A stretch of 64,000 bases of DNA from Nothopassalora personata (GCA_033816765.1 CM066294.1:1302001-1366000); one strand, 5' to 3'. Shown: positions 1 through 11,134, counted from the stretch's first letter. The notes: generated by a model from the sequence alone, not told the origin. A program made the numbers and translations.

Positions 1-1560
1 CCTACTATAGATGCTAACACTAGCCGTATTACCTTAGGGGGTAATAATAACGCCTAAGAAGCGTAGGCCTACTACTATACTAGTAGTGGCTCTTCTCGAC
101 AGTTACTAGCACTAGGCTTTAACTATAGGACTCTTCTCCTCGGCGCATCGTAGTAGCGATGTAGAACGACATAGTAATTAGCTACTACTAAGCGCGACTT
201 CCCTTTTATCCTTCTATACTATATTAGGAAGAAACTACTAGCAGGACTGTATAAAAACACCTCTTTAGGTCCAAATCCTTCCTCTTTTCTTAACTAACTA
301 ACATAGACCGGTAAGGTATGTTCGGTACTACTGTCTCCTCTACCGGCTCCGTACTACCGCTAGAGTAAGCGTCTACTATTCACCGGCGCTACCCTAGCAC
401 TACCATTACTAGCAGGTGTTTCTCGGACTCCTATTAGCCTATAGTAAAAGGACCGGAAACACCCCTATTACTAGTAGCGGTGCAGCGCATACGCACTAGT
501 AACGGCGTAGCTAATTACGAGCGCCAAAACACTATTAACTTCCCTACTACTAGTAGCATTAGCATTACTATCACTACCTCCGTTTAACGAACGCTATAAC
601 ATCATCGTTAATCCCTCTATTATCGTCCTTACCTTACTTAGAGACAACATCTCTACCCGTAGCACCTATAGCACTACCGTCGATAGGATTATCCTTACCC
701 TAAGTAGAAAGATAAGGCCTTTATAAGCTATGAAGACCTTTCATTAGGTAAAAGAGTTCCTACTAGGACGTAGCTAAATGGTAATCTCTACCTAAGGCAG
801 GAAGCGGAGTTCTCTAAGACCGTGACTAAAGTTATATATACGTAGTTATTAGATAGCAGTAAGGCACCCCAATTGCCGAAGCAATAGCGTACTATAACAC
901 CTAGGATTTTGATTAAGAATGGAGCGGACATTAAAGCGGACGATAGGCTAAGTAATAAATTCAGTAGATATAATAACCCCTAGGACTCGAACCTACAACC
1001 TCACATGTCCGTTAAAATATAGGGAGATAGTACGCCTTACCGTTCAGTACTATAAGAACAGCTTAGCCACCCCACCGGACAAGAATCATATCGCTTAGAA
1101 CCTATTATATAGGTTAACTGCAGTGTGAGGGACTTAGTAAGATTGTGAATAGGGATGTAAGGCTAGGACAATAGCCTTACCTAAAACGCTAACTTAGCGC
1201 CCTACTATGTAGCTTATAATAGAGCTCTAATAAGCGTACAGTAACGACGCCTTACGTTATAGGTGGGTAGGTAGGGTAATAGGTAATAGATAGGGTGCAC
1301 GCGATTACATGCGATTAGCTTATTCACCTATAAGCCGCACGAGCTAAGGGGGTGTGTCACGATCTAAGCGTGCACCGGGGCTATAGCCTAATTAAACCTA
1401 AGGTAGCAGCGGCTAAGAATTAGGTAACATTAATTAGTCACCTATAGCCTTTCTATAAGCAGCCCTTTCAATTCTAGCTTAGATACATGCAATCTACTAT
1501 CTACTTTTGAAACACCTTTATAAGCCCATTTCATGACTTCTAACCACTTGTAACGTAATA
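1..1560 (+). mobile_element. RIP-mutated 3' end of a Ty1/copia element
   Basis: This stretch aligns along its whole length with the 3' untranslated part and 3' LTR of the intact copia element further right (about 9770-11343). The differences seen are overwhelmingly CA to TA and TG to TA, the RIP pattern. It begins near the gag-pol stop codon, so the coding part lies outside the window. Its 3' LTR is 1355-1560, and the sequence after it is the RT-proximal part of gypsy element A1, so this copy inserted into A1 before RIP acted. No reading frame survives. Confidence 0.9.
1355..1560 (+). repeat. 3' LTR of the RIP-mutated copia copy
   Basis: The LTR starts TGTCACGATC and ends GTAATA, matching the 207-bp LTRs at 4257-4463 and 11137-11343 apart from RIP-type changes (for example GTGATA to GTAATA at the 3' edge). 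A purine-rich tract with a GGGGG run lies directly upstream, as in the intact copy. Confidence 0.88.
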
Positions 1561-2028
1561 TAAGGTAAGTCGTTCTAGAGTAATCCGGCTACCTCGCTTA
1601 ATACTTAAGAATTTCTTAGTTACGTACTTCCCGTTAAACGGACCTTGTCCTTTAGGCATCTTAGACTCTAGGTATAGCGCCCTACGCTTCTATTCTATAT
1701 CTCCCTTAACTCGTAATTCTAGGCGCTCGTAAACGCTCGCGTCTACTAGCTTCTTCTTATCTACCTTACGCTTATATATTGTGAAGACCTACGGTATCCT
1801 AATGTTAGCTATATATTAGCCTACTTATTACTTCCGTACCTAAGCATTTAATGTAGATTACCTTAGGATCTCGGAGGGCTAATCCTCTTAAACTAAATAA
1901 ACGTTAGTAATAGAATCTCCCTTAAACGCGCCTATTCTAATTTCTATAACTCGTTCCTTTACTCTAGTAGTCCTAAGTAATCCTAATAAGTGAGCTAAAT
2001 GGTTACTAGGCGTTAGAGCCTTGCCGGG

Positions 2029-2112
2029 TCCCTATAGATACGTTGTACCTTCCTATAGATGCATCGTGCCTTCCTATAGATGCGTCGTGTCTTCCTATAG
2101 ATACGTCGTGTC
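2029..2112. repeat. 21-bp minisatellite, 4 units
   Basis: Four imperfect copies of a 21-bp unit containing CCTATAGATRCGTCGTG lie in phase (unit starts near 2029, 2050, 2071 and 2092). The matching place holds one unit in A2 (near 44367) and two in A3 (near 57100-57140), so the array varies in number between copies of the same family. Confidence 0.75.
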
Positions 2113-2142
2113 GTAGTCGTACCCGTTTTCCTCACTATAGCT

Positions 2143-2168
2143 ATTTACCGGTCCCGGGACCGGTAAAT
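2143..2168. repeat. 26-bp perfect palindrome (A1, pro/RT junction)
   Basis: ATTTACCGGTCCC is followed directly by its own reverse complement. The same sequence recurs at the equivalent site in A2 and A3, at the integrase/extra-frame junction, and in degenerate form in the LTRs of the family. It contains no CpA or TpG and so cannot be mutated by RIP. Confidence 0.9.
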
Positions 2169-4251
2169 TAAAGTCCGAAGTTTCTCCGAGACAGTGCGAG
2201 AACCTTACTAATTTTATTAAATCCGGCTTTAGTAAGTTACCGGTAGGTTAAGCGCCGTAAATTAACCTACCCTTCCATTTCCCGACGCTTTTAATAGTTC
2301 TTAAAGGGTCTTACACCTGTCTAAGCTAACTAGGGTAGTAAATATAATACTTTCACCTTTACGGCTAGTAATAGTCCCCTCCTATAAACTATTATCGCAG
2401 TTACGGGCAGTAAGCCGTACTTTACGGGCCTACGGACGTCCTAGGATTGTTAGTAAGTTTAGATCCAAGGAGATAAACATGTCTACCTAGTAGTAAACCC
2501 TAAATACCTAAACATCTAAATTGCCTATAACACCTTTAAACTAGGCCCGCCCTCTAGTACCTCGAAAGGTAAGCTAAGCACTCGATATTACTAGTAACCT
2601 AAACCTATAAGCGTTCCTCTAGCCGATGATATTTACCTCGGAACCCTTATTAATTAGGTACCTAATCTAGTTCTTATTTATCCTAAACTCCGCTACTACC
2701 TAAGGACTAGGGACTATAGTAAAGTTATTAAGGACACTAGAGAGCCCGATTTTCTTAACGTCCTTATATAGCTTAGTAGTAGGGACCGCACCTTTAGAGC
2801 AAAGCATAGTTAAATACACTCCGACATACTAGGCCTAACTATCTTCGCGGAAGACCTCCTTATTATACTTAGGTCTATCTTTATAGGTAACTACTTATCT
2901 AGTGCGAACCTTAGGGTCCTTTCCTATAAGGCGTCGCACTGTAGCGAGCTTCTCCTAAAGAGCGGGGGTGTTAGTAACGCGACCGAAGAGGGCAGCCTTA
3001 AACTAGCGACTATATCGAAACTAATCCTAGGCATTTACATTAGGAAAAGTCGTCTAGAGGATCTAATTAATCTAGTAGATAATACCTTCTTCCTTTATAA
3101 CCGGGCTATTACTAGCTAAACTATATTGTCGGACGTACGTAGTTATTAATCCTTATAGTCTTAGCATTCTATATATGCTTCCTTTATACGAAGGGGGCGT
3201 TTACGGGACTAATAGGTATATCCTTAGGCAGTTCTTTACTAGTATCGTTCCCTAGTTTATTCACTTAGGCATTATTTCCTCTTCCTAGGGTTACCCCGGA
3301 TTTAGCTAATGATTGAGTTTCGCTTATTTAAGCATTAACTTCGTTAATTATTTCAACCTCCTACTAGTTAATCTTAGCTTACCGGATCTCCTATTCTAAT
3401 TATAGGCGAACTTTCTTAGTAGCCTTAGCTCGGGCTCGTAGATCCTAGGCTAAGGACCGGGTCCTCGGGTACGGATTCTTTAGAATGCCTACGGGTGCCT
3501 TCCCTTTCACTTTATTAGACTGTATAGGATAGGTAGATACCTCGTTAAGCTCGCCTAAGTCGATCGCCTACTCCGCTTTACTTTCTTCGAATAAGACCTA
3601 ATATGTCCTAGTAGCCTTTTCCGTTTAGCTAGACCGTACGTCCTAAGGGCTATATTCTATTAAATGCCTAAAGTTAGGAGGGGGCTTAGAATAATTAGGA
3701 GGCGTGACCTTTATTACCCTAGTGTAGTCCCTACCTATCTATTACTTACGTAGTGCGGGAATTTTATACTAGTTATTAAACTTAATCGGCCTATAATGTT
3801 CTTCGAGTAGAGGGAGTATATAGAGCAGTTTCGGTTTACTATAGTCCCTCCGAAAGTTAAATTTAGTAGAACGCGAATCGCCTTCTTTCCCTAGATACTA
3901 CTAGTTATTCGGGGCAAGGTATACGTAGCCCCGGGATATTAAGGACCTTATCGCCCTATAATTGCTAGCCTAGTACTTCGAACTGCTATAGTTATAGTAA
4001 CAACTATCTATCGCTTTAGACTATTCGCGATTCTAGGACGGGGGACGCTACATTACGTAAACCTATAGTTTAGTATCTAGGTCGTACCTCTCCGGTTATA
4101 TAGAGCATTAATTCTCGCTCGGGTAGAAGGTACCCGCGTCCGCGACGCGACCGCGCTAGTATGCACGTATACTTATTTTAGCTACCTTCTAGATTAGGTT
4201 ATTATTAATAATAGTCCTAGAGGTAGCCTTCTTAAGCGTGTTAATCTTAGG

Positions 4252-4256
4252 CTTAA
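4252..4256 (+). repeat. Target-site duplication of copia element, left (CTTAA)
   Basis: CTTAA at 4252-4256 is repeated at 11344-11348 right after the 3' LTR. The homologous position in A2 (46509-46513) has one copy and no element, which confirms the insertion. Confidence 0.93.
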
Positions 4257-4463
4257 TGTCACGATCCAAGCGTGCACCGGCGCTGCAGCCCAATCAAACC
4301 TGAGGCAGCAGCCGCCAAGAATCAGGTGACATTGATTAGTCACCTGCAGCCTTTTCACAAGCAGCCCCTTTCAATTCTAGCTGAGATACATGCAATCTAC
4401 TATCTGCTTTTGAAACACCTTTATGAGCCCATTTCATGACTTCCAACCACTTGTAACGTGATA
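4257..4463 (+). repeat. 5' LTR of intact copia element
   Basis: 207 bp from TGTCACGATC to AACGTGATA; no difference was seen from the 3' LTR at 11137-11343. Confidence 0.95.
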
Positions 4464-4480
4464 GTTATGAGCCCGGCAGG
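4464..4480 (+). other. Primer-binding site, initiator tRNA-Met half-molecule type
   Basis: The bases directly after the 5' LTR read GTTATGAGCCCGGCAGG. Their complement, with the core GCCGGGCTCATAAC, has the form of the anticodon stem-loop of eukaryotic initiator tRNA-Met around its CAT anticodon. Many copia elements prime from an internally cleaved initiator tRNA in this way. The tRNA gene itself is not in the window. Confidence 0.7.
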
Positions 4481-4624
4481 CGCTCACTAACATTCGCTGC
4501 ACAAAAGAAGCCCTAGAAAGCAGGTTTTGCATCGTCATCAGCCAGTCATCAAAGCACTACTGCAAACCACTGCAGAGACCCTAGGGGACCTACTACCGCG
4601 TTCATTAGGCCCATTAACACCGTC

Positions 4625-7600
4625 ATGGCGACTTCCGAGACATCCGGTAGTACCGGTATCCTACCGCAAGCTACTATCGTTCTCAAGAGCCCTGACCAAT
4701 GGGACAAGTTTGACAGGCAAATAGAGCTCTACGCAGAGTCTCTGAACATCTGGAAGTATGTGGATCCGACCGGCACCGCCCAGGAGCCTGTCGAGCCTGT
4801 GCACATGAGCATGGACGAGATCTACGATGCATACCATTCAGCACAGGAAGGCAATAAGGCTGCAGATCGTGAGTTCCTCAAACTCAAGCAGTCTGATGCC
4901 GACCGCAAGCAACGGCAGTACGACCTATTCGCTACCGCTAGGTCCAAGTTGGTTACATACCTAATTCGGACCACTACCGATCTTGGGCACGAGCTTATGC
5001 ACGGTAAGAAGACCCTCAGAGACAAGTACAAGGCTCTGCAGGGCCAGTATAGTCCAGACGACATGCTGCGTAAGCGGCAGCTCACCCTTGAGCTGTCCAG
5101 GCTTCAAAAGAGCCAAGCACGGAGGATCGACGACTGGTGCTCAGACTGGCTTGTCTTACAGACCAAGATGGCCAGGTGTAGGCACGCCGAGCACGACGAT
5201 CTCAGCAGGCATCTGCTGCTTGCCATTCAGCAGAAAGCACCAGCATTTGGTGCTGCTCTGTACAATGAGTGGAGACGCGATAGCGAAAGCCTGCCATTGT
5301 CAAAGCTTACTGAGCGATACCTCGAATGGATCCGCGACACTACACCAGTCACAACCACCGGTCGATCAGTCTTTGCAACCTTCGCAGGCGAGCCATCAGC
5401 CGAACACGATCCTCCAGAGGTCCCACCGACCCCAGCACCTACAGCAGGCACAGGGGGTGGGAACAACAACAACACGCGTGGCCGCAGCCGCGGCAACAAG
5501 AGCCGTGACCGTGGCAACAAGGACAACAAGAGCAGTGACAAGCCAAGCGGCTGCTGGAACATCACCGGCGAGCCCAAGGACAATTGCCATCCGTCGCTGG
5601 GCAAATGCGATGTGATCAACCCCAAGATCCGCCCATCACCAGATCAACGCACAGAGCAGTGGAAGAAGCACTGGATCAACTTCATTAACTACTGCATGGG
5701 CGACGATGGTGAGCGTCTCTTGAAGGTGCTCAATCGCTATGGCACAGATGAAGAACGCGACAAGGCCATTGCTAAGGGCGAAACAACACTAAATGGCTTC
5801 ACTGGCCTCACTGTCCTTTCAAGCTCAATAAGCCAATTAAGCTTCAACTTCAGGGATTGTTGGGTATACGACAACTGCTCGGACACCCACGTCATCAATC
5901 ACCATGATCAGCAGGGCGTAGAGTTCATTGCTGAGCGCCTAACCACCGCCTGCATCCAGGCTGGAACCACCACGTTCCCCATTGCAGCAATAGGGCGTGT
6001 TCACATGAAGATACAGGGGTATTCATTCAACTTCATGGATGTTGCCTACTGCCCAGGCTTTCATGTGAACGTCATCTCTCATTCTCGCATGGAAGCAGCC
6101 GGACTCTGGTGGCATGGCCGCACTAATTCGGTGTACCACAATGACACCAAATTGATGGATCTACACCGCCCGACTGGCACAATCCCCTTCTTCAAGGTGG
6201 TCACACCGCCTCAATCAGAGATGGTCTACCAATGGCCATCAAGCACCGATGGGAGCATCCTGCCAAAGATTACTGAGAAACACCGCACAGCGCACTTCAT
6301 CAGCACAATTGGCAAGGGTGATACCATGCAAACACCGCCTGTTCAGGGCTCCAACGGCGACCGCACCGTTTTGGCAGTAATGAACAGCACAGGGGGCACT
6401 AAAGGCGCTGCTACATCCAGCAGAAGCCCCATCAAACACCGCAAGCTCTCCGGGCGCCAGTGGCATCAAATCTTTGGCCATATTGGTGCAGACCGCATTA
6501 ACCAGTTACCCTATCGGGTTGAGGGGGTGATCATTAAACCTGATAGTCCCAAGGCACCCCTCACTGCACATTGCAGAGCATGTGGTCTTGCCAAGGCACA
6601 CAAGGTCACCAATCGGGTGGCGCCTATTCGGGCAATGACTCCCTATGGCCACATGGCCATGGACCTGGCTGAGTTCACACCCGCCTACAACGGAGACCGG
6701 TACATGGTCCACTTCTACGATCTGGATACCCATGGTCACTTTCAGTTCACCGTCAAGAACCGAGACCAGCAATCAGTCCTTGCCTGCTTCAACAGTCTGT
6801 TGAGCTTCATCAACTTCATTGGCCGCAGATTCGTGTGCTTCTACAGCGACAACGAACCAGCCATTGGAAAAAGATTCCGCTCCACTATTAACAGCAACCA
6901 GATTGAATGGCACAACACTGCTGATTACAGTGCAAACCAGGACCCAGCAGAACGAGCGGGCGGCGTCATTATCACGATGTCACGCACAATCCGCATCCAC
7001 GCTCGCCTACCTGAGAAGCTCTGGAACGAATGCACCGCAGCAGCCTGCTACATCCTCTGGCGGTCACCAATCCAATCAAAAGGCTGGAAGACTCCCTTCG
7101 AATTGGCAACAGGCAGGGTACCAAATGTGGGCCACATGGTGGTGTACGGCTGCCTAGCCTACGTGTACATTCATGGCACCACTCAACCAGGCAAGACTGA
7201 GAAGCTCAAAGAACGAGCACTGATCGGATACCTTGTGGGCTACGACTCCACCAACATCTACAGGGTGTGGGACCCATCGAAAGATAGGGTTATGCGGGTA
7301 AAGGACGTCCTCTTTGATGAGACCACGTTCTACGACCCATCAATTCTCACTGCTGGTTACTCAACCCCTGTTGAGAACATCGCGACGGCAGAACCGGCTG
7401 AAGAGCCTGAACAGTACTACGACCTGTATGTGGCTCACCATGAGCACGACACACTACAGGCCGAGGGGGTGGAAGAACAGGCCCAACAGCAGCCGCTCCA
7501 TCAAAACCCTCGTCAATACCATCAAAACGCCCATCAACTCCTCCTTGGGCAAGAACCACACTGGCCAGAGCACCGCTCCTCAGCAGCATTCAACCACCTA

Positions 7601-9823
7601 GAAAGTGGCAGCAGTTTCGAGCCACCTGATTGGCCATTAACAAATGACGCTATAACCCCTGCACTTTCACGAGACCAGGTCAAATCCGGGGTCGAACCAG
7701 CGACCAATGAGAGCACAGAGAACTCTGACTACAACAACAACGCGGTAAACAACAGTGACGCGTCTGAACAACAGTACATCAACACACTGCAACAGCAGTT
7801 GATGGATGCCCTCACAGAGGAAGATCGTGAGGAGATTATGGCAGAAGCAGATGCTTCGACGACTTCAGACGTCGCTGCCGCTCCTCCCCCCTCAGCAATC
7901 CCCTTCGAAGAACTCAGCCAAATGGATGACTTTTCCGCTGACACTAATTACACCCTCACCGACACTGGGAAGAGGCTCCGAACCGCCTACTTCCACCATG
8001 CTCTGCACAATATCATGGTCGCTAACGTTGTCATCAGCCAGATGGCGGGCATCCGCCCGAGACCTAAGCACCACGATGTCGTACGAACACGCCGATCCTC
8101 CCCCACACGCCGTGTCAACACCATCACGTCGATGCACCGCGATGACCTTCCGCCCGAACCTCTGAACTACCGTGCCGCCATGAAGCACCGCTTCGCCCAA
8201 CAATGGCGTGAAGCTATGGCCAAGGAGTTTGCCAAGGCAATCTCTACTGGCACATTCAAATGGGCAACTCAGCAAGAGAAGGATCATGATGCTCAGCAAG
8301 AAGAGGAGGGACTTCAGCCACCACTGCCGCTGAAGTGGGTGTACAAGTACAAGCTGGATGAGCATGGCATGCTAAAGAGCTTCAAGGCCCGGCTATGCGC
8401 AAGAGGCGATCTACAGGGCACACACTTGGATACATACGCCGCTACATTGCCAGCAAGCATGTTTCGCCTCTGCTGTGCTATGGCCGCGAGCTTCGACCTA
8501 GAAGCTGAACAGTTTGATGTTGTCAACGCCTTCTTGAACTCAGACCTGCCATACACTATGTATCTACAGCCGCCTCCTGGAATCGATCGCCCTGCCGATG
8601 GACACGCTCTCAAACTAGTCAAGGCCCTCTACGGACTGAAGGAGTCCCCTTTGTTGTGGTACAACTCCCTCACCGAGACGCTGGCCTCCCTTGGAATGGT
8701 TCCTCTCTCGGACTCCGAATGCATCTACTTTAATAACAAGGTCATGTTCTTCTTTTATGTGGACGACCTGGTCATGCTGTATCACCGCAAGCACAAGGAC
8801 CATGCACTTAGCATCAAGAAGCGTCTGCTTGCCAAGTACGAGATGCACGAGCTTGGAGATCTTGCCTGGTTTCTAGGAATCAAGGTAACACGAGACCGGC
8901 AAAAGAGACTGCTATGGCTCTCACAAGAGGACTACATTGAGAAGCTCGCCGCTAAGTTCAGCATATCCACCAGCGCACGCAAGACAACAGTGCCAGTGGA
9001 TCAACACCTCGACTGGACAGTGCCTAAGGGCCATGTTGCAGACCCCATGAAGATCCTTGCGTACCAACAGCGTATTGGGTCTCTGAACTTCGCAGCAACA
9101 CACACACGCCCGGACATTGCCTTTTCCCTGTCAATGCTTTCGCAGTACCTGACCAAGCCAACGGACACACATCTGAAGCTTGCGGATCAGTGCTTGCGCT
9201 ACCTCCTAGAGACTAAGAACCTCTGCCTTGTGTATGGCGCCAGCAAGCACATTACTGGCCTACATAGTCAGCCTGAACATCTCGGCAAGAACCATGAATT
9301 CTTTGGCGCATCAGATGCCTCCTACGGCATGAACGTCGACAGGACCAGCTCTAGCGGATGGATCTTCATGCTCTTCGGCGGACCAGTCGACTACAAAGCA
9401 TCCAAGCAGATCACTGTTACTAAGTCCTCAACCGAAGCCGAACTCCTTGGCCTGTCACAAGCGGCATCAGAGCTGATCCAGTGGGAACGCATCTTCGCCG
9501 AGATCCATCTCGAGTTCAACCAGCGCACCTACCTGTACTGTGACAACACCCAAACCATCCGCCTTGTTAACCAACAAGGGCAAAAGCTTGACACCAAGCT
9601 ACGCCATGTTGACATACACCATCACTGGCTGCGTCAACGAGACCAGCGAGGAGACATTGAGATCCAGTATCTCAACACAAACGACATGCCAGCAGACGGG
9701 CTTACCAAGCTGCTGCCAAAGCAGAAACACCAACGCTTTGTGCAGCTCCTCAACATGGCTGAGGAGGGCGTAGACCCACGCACCCCCTCCTTAGCACCCT
9801 CTGCGAATGGCAGCAACGCTTAA
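4625..9823 (+). CDS. Copia Gag-Pol polyprotein
   Basis: One 1732-residue frame carries the whole polyprotein in copia order. Residues 1 to about 340 are Gag, ending in a basic Asn/Arg/Ser/Lys-rich stretch; no standard CCHC knuckle is visible. The protease motif is at W413, with D416-N417-C418 in place of the usual D-S/T-G. The integrase zinc region (HHCC) starts near residue 614 and the catalytic triad is D680, D742 and E776. Reverse transcriptase has YVDD at 1378-1381. RNase H residues are D1564, E1604 and D1640, and the C-terminal ADGLTK motif is at 1690-1695. The start ATG at 4625 lies 161 bp after the LTR. There is no internal stop or frameshift, so the element could be autonomous if the altered protease works. 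Confidence 0.95.
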   Translation: MATSETSGSTGILPQATIVLKSPDQWDKFDRQIELYAESLNIWKYVDPTGTAQEPVEPVHMSMDEIYDAYHSAQEGNKAADREFLKLKQSDADRKQRQYDLFATARSKLVTYLIRTTTDLGHELMHGKKTLRDKYKALQGQYSPDDMLRKRQLTLELSRLQKSQARRIDDWCSDWLVLQTKMARCRHAEHDDLSRHLLLAIQQKAPAFGAALYNEWRRDSESLPLSKLTERYLEWIRDTTPVTTTGRSVFATFAGEPSAEHDPPEVPPTPAPTAGTGGGNNNNTRGRSRGNKSRDRGNKDNKSSDKPSGCWNITGEPKDNCHPSLGKCDVINPKIRPSPDQRTEQWKKHWINFINYCMGDDGERLLKVLNRYGTDEERDKAIAKGETTLNGFTGLTVLSSSISQLSFNFRDCWVYDNCSDTHVINHHDQQGVEFIAERLTTACIQAGTTTFPIAAIGRVHMKIQGYSFNFMDVAYCPGFHVNVISHSRMEAAGLWWHGRTNSVYHNDTKLMDLHRPTGTIPFFKVVTPPQSEMVYQWPSSTDGSILPKITEKHRTAHFISTIGKGDTMQTPPVQGSNGDRTVLAVMNSTGGTKGAATSSRSPIKHRKLSGRQWHQIFGHIGADRINQLPYRVEGVIIKPDSPKAPLTAHCRACGLAKAHKVTNRVAPIRAMTPYGHMAMDLAEFTPAYNGDRYMVHFYDLDTHGHFQFTVKNRDQQSVLACFNSLLSFINFIGRRFVCFYSDNEPAIGKRFRSTINSNQIEWHNTADYSANQDPAERAGGVIITMSRTIRIHARLPEKLWNECTAAACYILWRSPIQSKGWKTPFELATGRVPNVGHMVVYGCLAYVYIHGTTQPGKTEKLKERALIGYLVGYDSTNIYRVWDPSKDRVMRVKDVLFDETTFYDPSILTAGYSTPVENIATAEPAEEPEQYYDLYVAHHEHDTLQAEGVEEQAQQQPLHQNPRQYHQNAHQLLLGQEPHWPEHRSSAAFNHLESGSSFEPPDWPLTNDAITPALSRDQVKSGVEPATNESTENSDYNNNAVNNSDASEQQYINTLQQQLMDALTEEDREEIMAEADASTTSDVAAAPPPSAIPFEELSQMDDFSADTNYTLTDTGKRLRTAYFHHALHNIMVANVVISQMAGIRPRPKHHDVVRTRRSSPTRRVNTITSMHRDDLPPEPLNYRAAMKHRFAQQWREAMAKEFAKAISTGTFKWATQQEKDHDAQQEEEGLQPPLPLKWVYKYKLDEHGMLKSFKARLCARGDLQGTHLDTYAATLPASMFRLCCAMAASFDLEAEQFDVVNAFLNSDLPYTMYLQPPPGIDRPADGHALKLVKALYGLKESPLLWYNSLTETLASLGMVPLSDSECIYFNNKVMFFFYVDDLVMLYHRKHKDHALSIKKRLLAKYEMHELGDLAWFLGIKVTRDRQKRLLWLSQEDYIEKLAAKFSISTSARKTTVPVDQHLDWTVPKGHVADPMKILAYQQRIGSLNFAATHTRPDIAFSLSMLSQYLTKPTDTHLKLADQCLRYLLETKNLCLVYGASKHITGLHSQPEHLGKNHEFFGASDASYGMNVDRTSSSGWIFMLFGGPVDYKASKQITVTKSSTEAELLGLSQAASELIQWERIFAEIHLEFNQRTYLYCDNTQTIRLVNQQGQKLDTKLRHVDIHHHWLRQRDQRGDIEIQYLNTNDMPADGLTKLLPKQKHQRFVQLLNMAEEGVDPRTPSLAPSANGSNA

Positions 9824-11042
9824 GATGCGTAGGCCTGCCACACCAGTGGCTCTTCTCTTGCCAGCACCAGGCTTTGACTACAGGACTCCTCTTCTCGGCG
9901 CATCACAGCATGCACGACATGGTGATCAGCCACCACTAAGCGCTGCTTCCATCATGCCTCTCCTTCCGCATTCGGATGGATGCGACTTCCCTTTTATCCT
10001 TTTTATGCCAAAACAGGAAGGAACCAGCAGCAGGACTGTATAAAAACACCTCTTCAGGTCCAAACCCTTCCTCTTTCCTTAACCAACCAACATGGACCGG
10101 CAGAGGATGTACGGTATGTTCGGTACTACTGTCTCCTCTACCGGCTCCGCATCACCGGCACTGCCCTAGCACCATCATCACCAGGTGTTTCTCGGACTCC
10201 CATTGGCCCAATAGCAAAAGGACCGGAAACACCCCTGTTACCAGCAGCGGTGCAGCGCATGCGCACCAGCAACGGCGCAGCCAATCACGAGCGCCGAAAC
10301 ACCATCAACTTCCTTACTGCTGGCAGCATCACCATCACTACCTCCGTTACCATATCACAACGATCGTCATAACATCATCGATGCCTCCATCATCGTCCTC
10401 ACCTCACTCAGAGACAGCATCTCCACCCGCTGGGCGTACAGCACCTGCAGCACCACCGTCGCTGGGATCACCCTTGCCCTGAGCAAAAAGATAAGGCTTT
10501 CACAAGCTGTGAAGACCTTTCATCAGGCAAAAGAGTTCCCACCAGGACGTAGCAGAATGGTAATCTCTACCTAAGGCAGGAAGCGGAGTTCTCTGAGACC
10601 GTGACCGAAGTCACATATGCGTGGTCATTGGATAGCAGCAAGGCACCCCAATTGCCGAAGCAACAGCGTACTATGACACCTAGGATTTTGATCAAGAATA
10701 ATGGAGCAGACATTGAAGCGGACGATAGGCCAAGCAATAAATTCAGCAGATATAATAACCCCCAGGACTCGAACCCACAACCTCACATGTCCGTTGAAAT
10801 GCAGGGAGATAGCACGCCTTGCCGTTCAGTGCTACAAGAACAGCTCAGCCACCCCACCGGACAAGAATCACATCGCTCAGAACCTATTATATGGGTTAAC
10901 TACAGTGTGAGGGACTTAGTGAGATTGTGAATGGGGATGTGAGGCTAGGACAATAGCCTCACCTGAAACGCTGACTCATCGCCCTACTGTGCAGCTCACA
11001 ATGGAGCTCCAACAAGCGCACAGCAACGACGCCTTACGTCAT

Positions 11043-11058
11043 GGGTGGGTGGGTGGGG
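11043..11058 (+). other. Potential G-quadruplex upstream of the 3' LTR
   Basis: Four G-tracts are separated by single T residues: GGGTGGGTGGGTGGGG. The tract lies about 80 bp before the 3' LTR on the sense strand. In the RIP-mutated relative (about 1262-1280) the tracts are broken by TG to TA changes. Confidence 0.6.
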
Positions 11059-11121
11059 TGATGGGTGATGGATGGGGTGCACGCGATCACATGCGATCAG
11101 CTCATTCACCTACAAGCCGCA

Positions 11122-11134
11122 CGAGCTGAGGGGG
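11122..11134 (+). other. Polypurine tract of copia element
   Basis: A purine-rich run with GAGGGGG sits just upstream of the 3' LTR start TGTCACG, the expected site for plus-strand priming. Confidence 0.65.

Larger units (their letters stand above)
1561..4256 (-). pseudogene. A1 gag C-terminus, protease and pre-RT region (RIP-mutated)
   Basis: Read on the minus strand, this segment encodes the C-terminal part of Gag with a decayed CCHC knuckle (about 3955-4005), an aspartic protease region (about 2600-2760, with the short motif EGSEVNII visible in the related copies) and the polypeptide leading into reverse transcriptase (about 1561-2000). It is collinear with 43889-46513 of A2. Stops are TAA or TAG where CAA, CAG or TGG would be expected. 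The gag reading continues at 11344 across the copia insertion. The identification rests on comparison with A3, where RT, RNase H and integrase follow in order. Confidence 0.75.

Noticed and set aside
9976..10482. 168-codon frame after the copia gag-pol
   Set aside because: Low-complexity Ser/Pro/His composition, overlaps another frame of similar size and is not kept in the RIP-mutated relative.
10741..10830. tRNA-like B box (complement of GGACTCGAACCC at 10765-10776) in the copia 3' region
   Set aside because: The T stem has a mismatch and two wobble pairs, and no matching acceptor stem or D arm could be placed.
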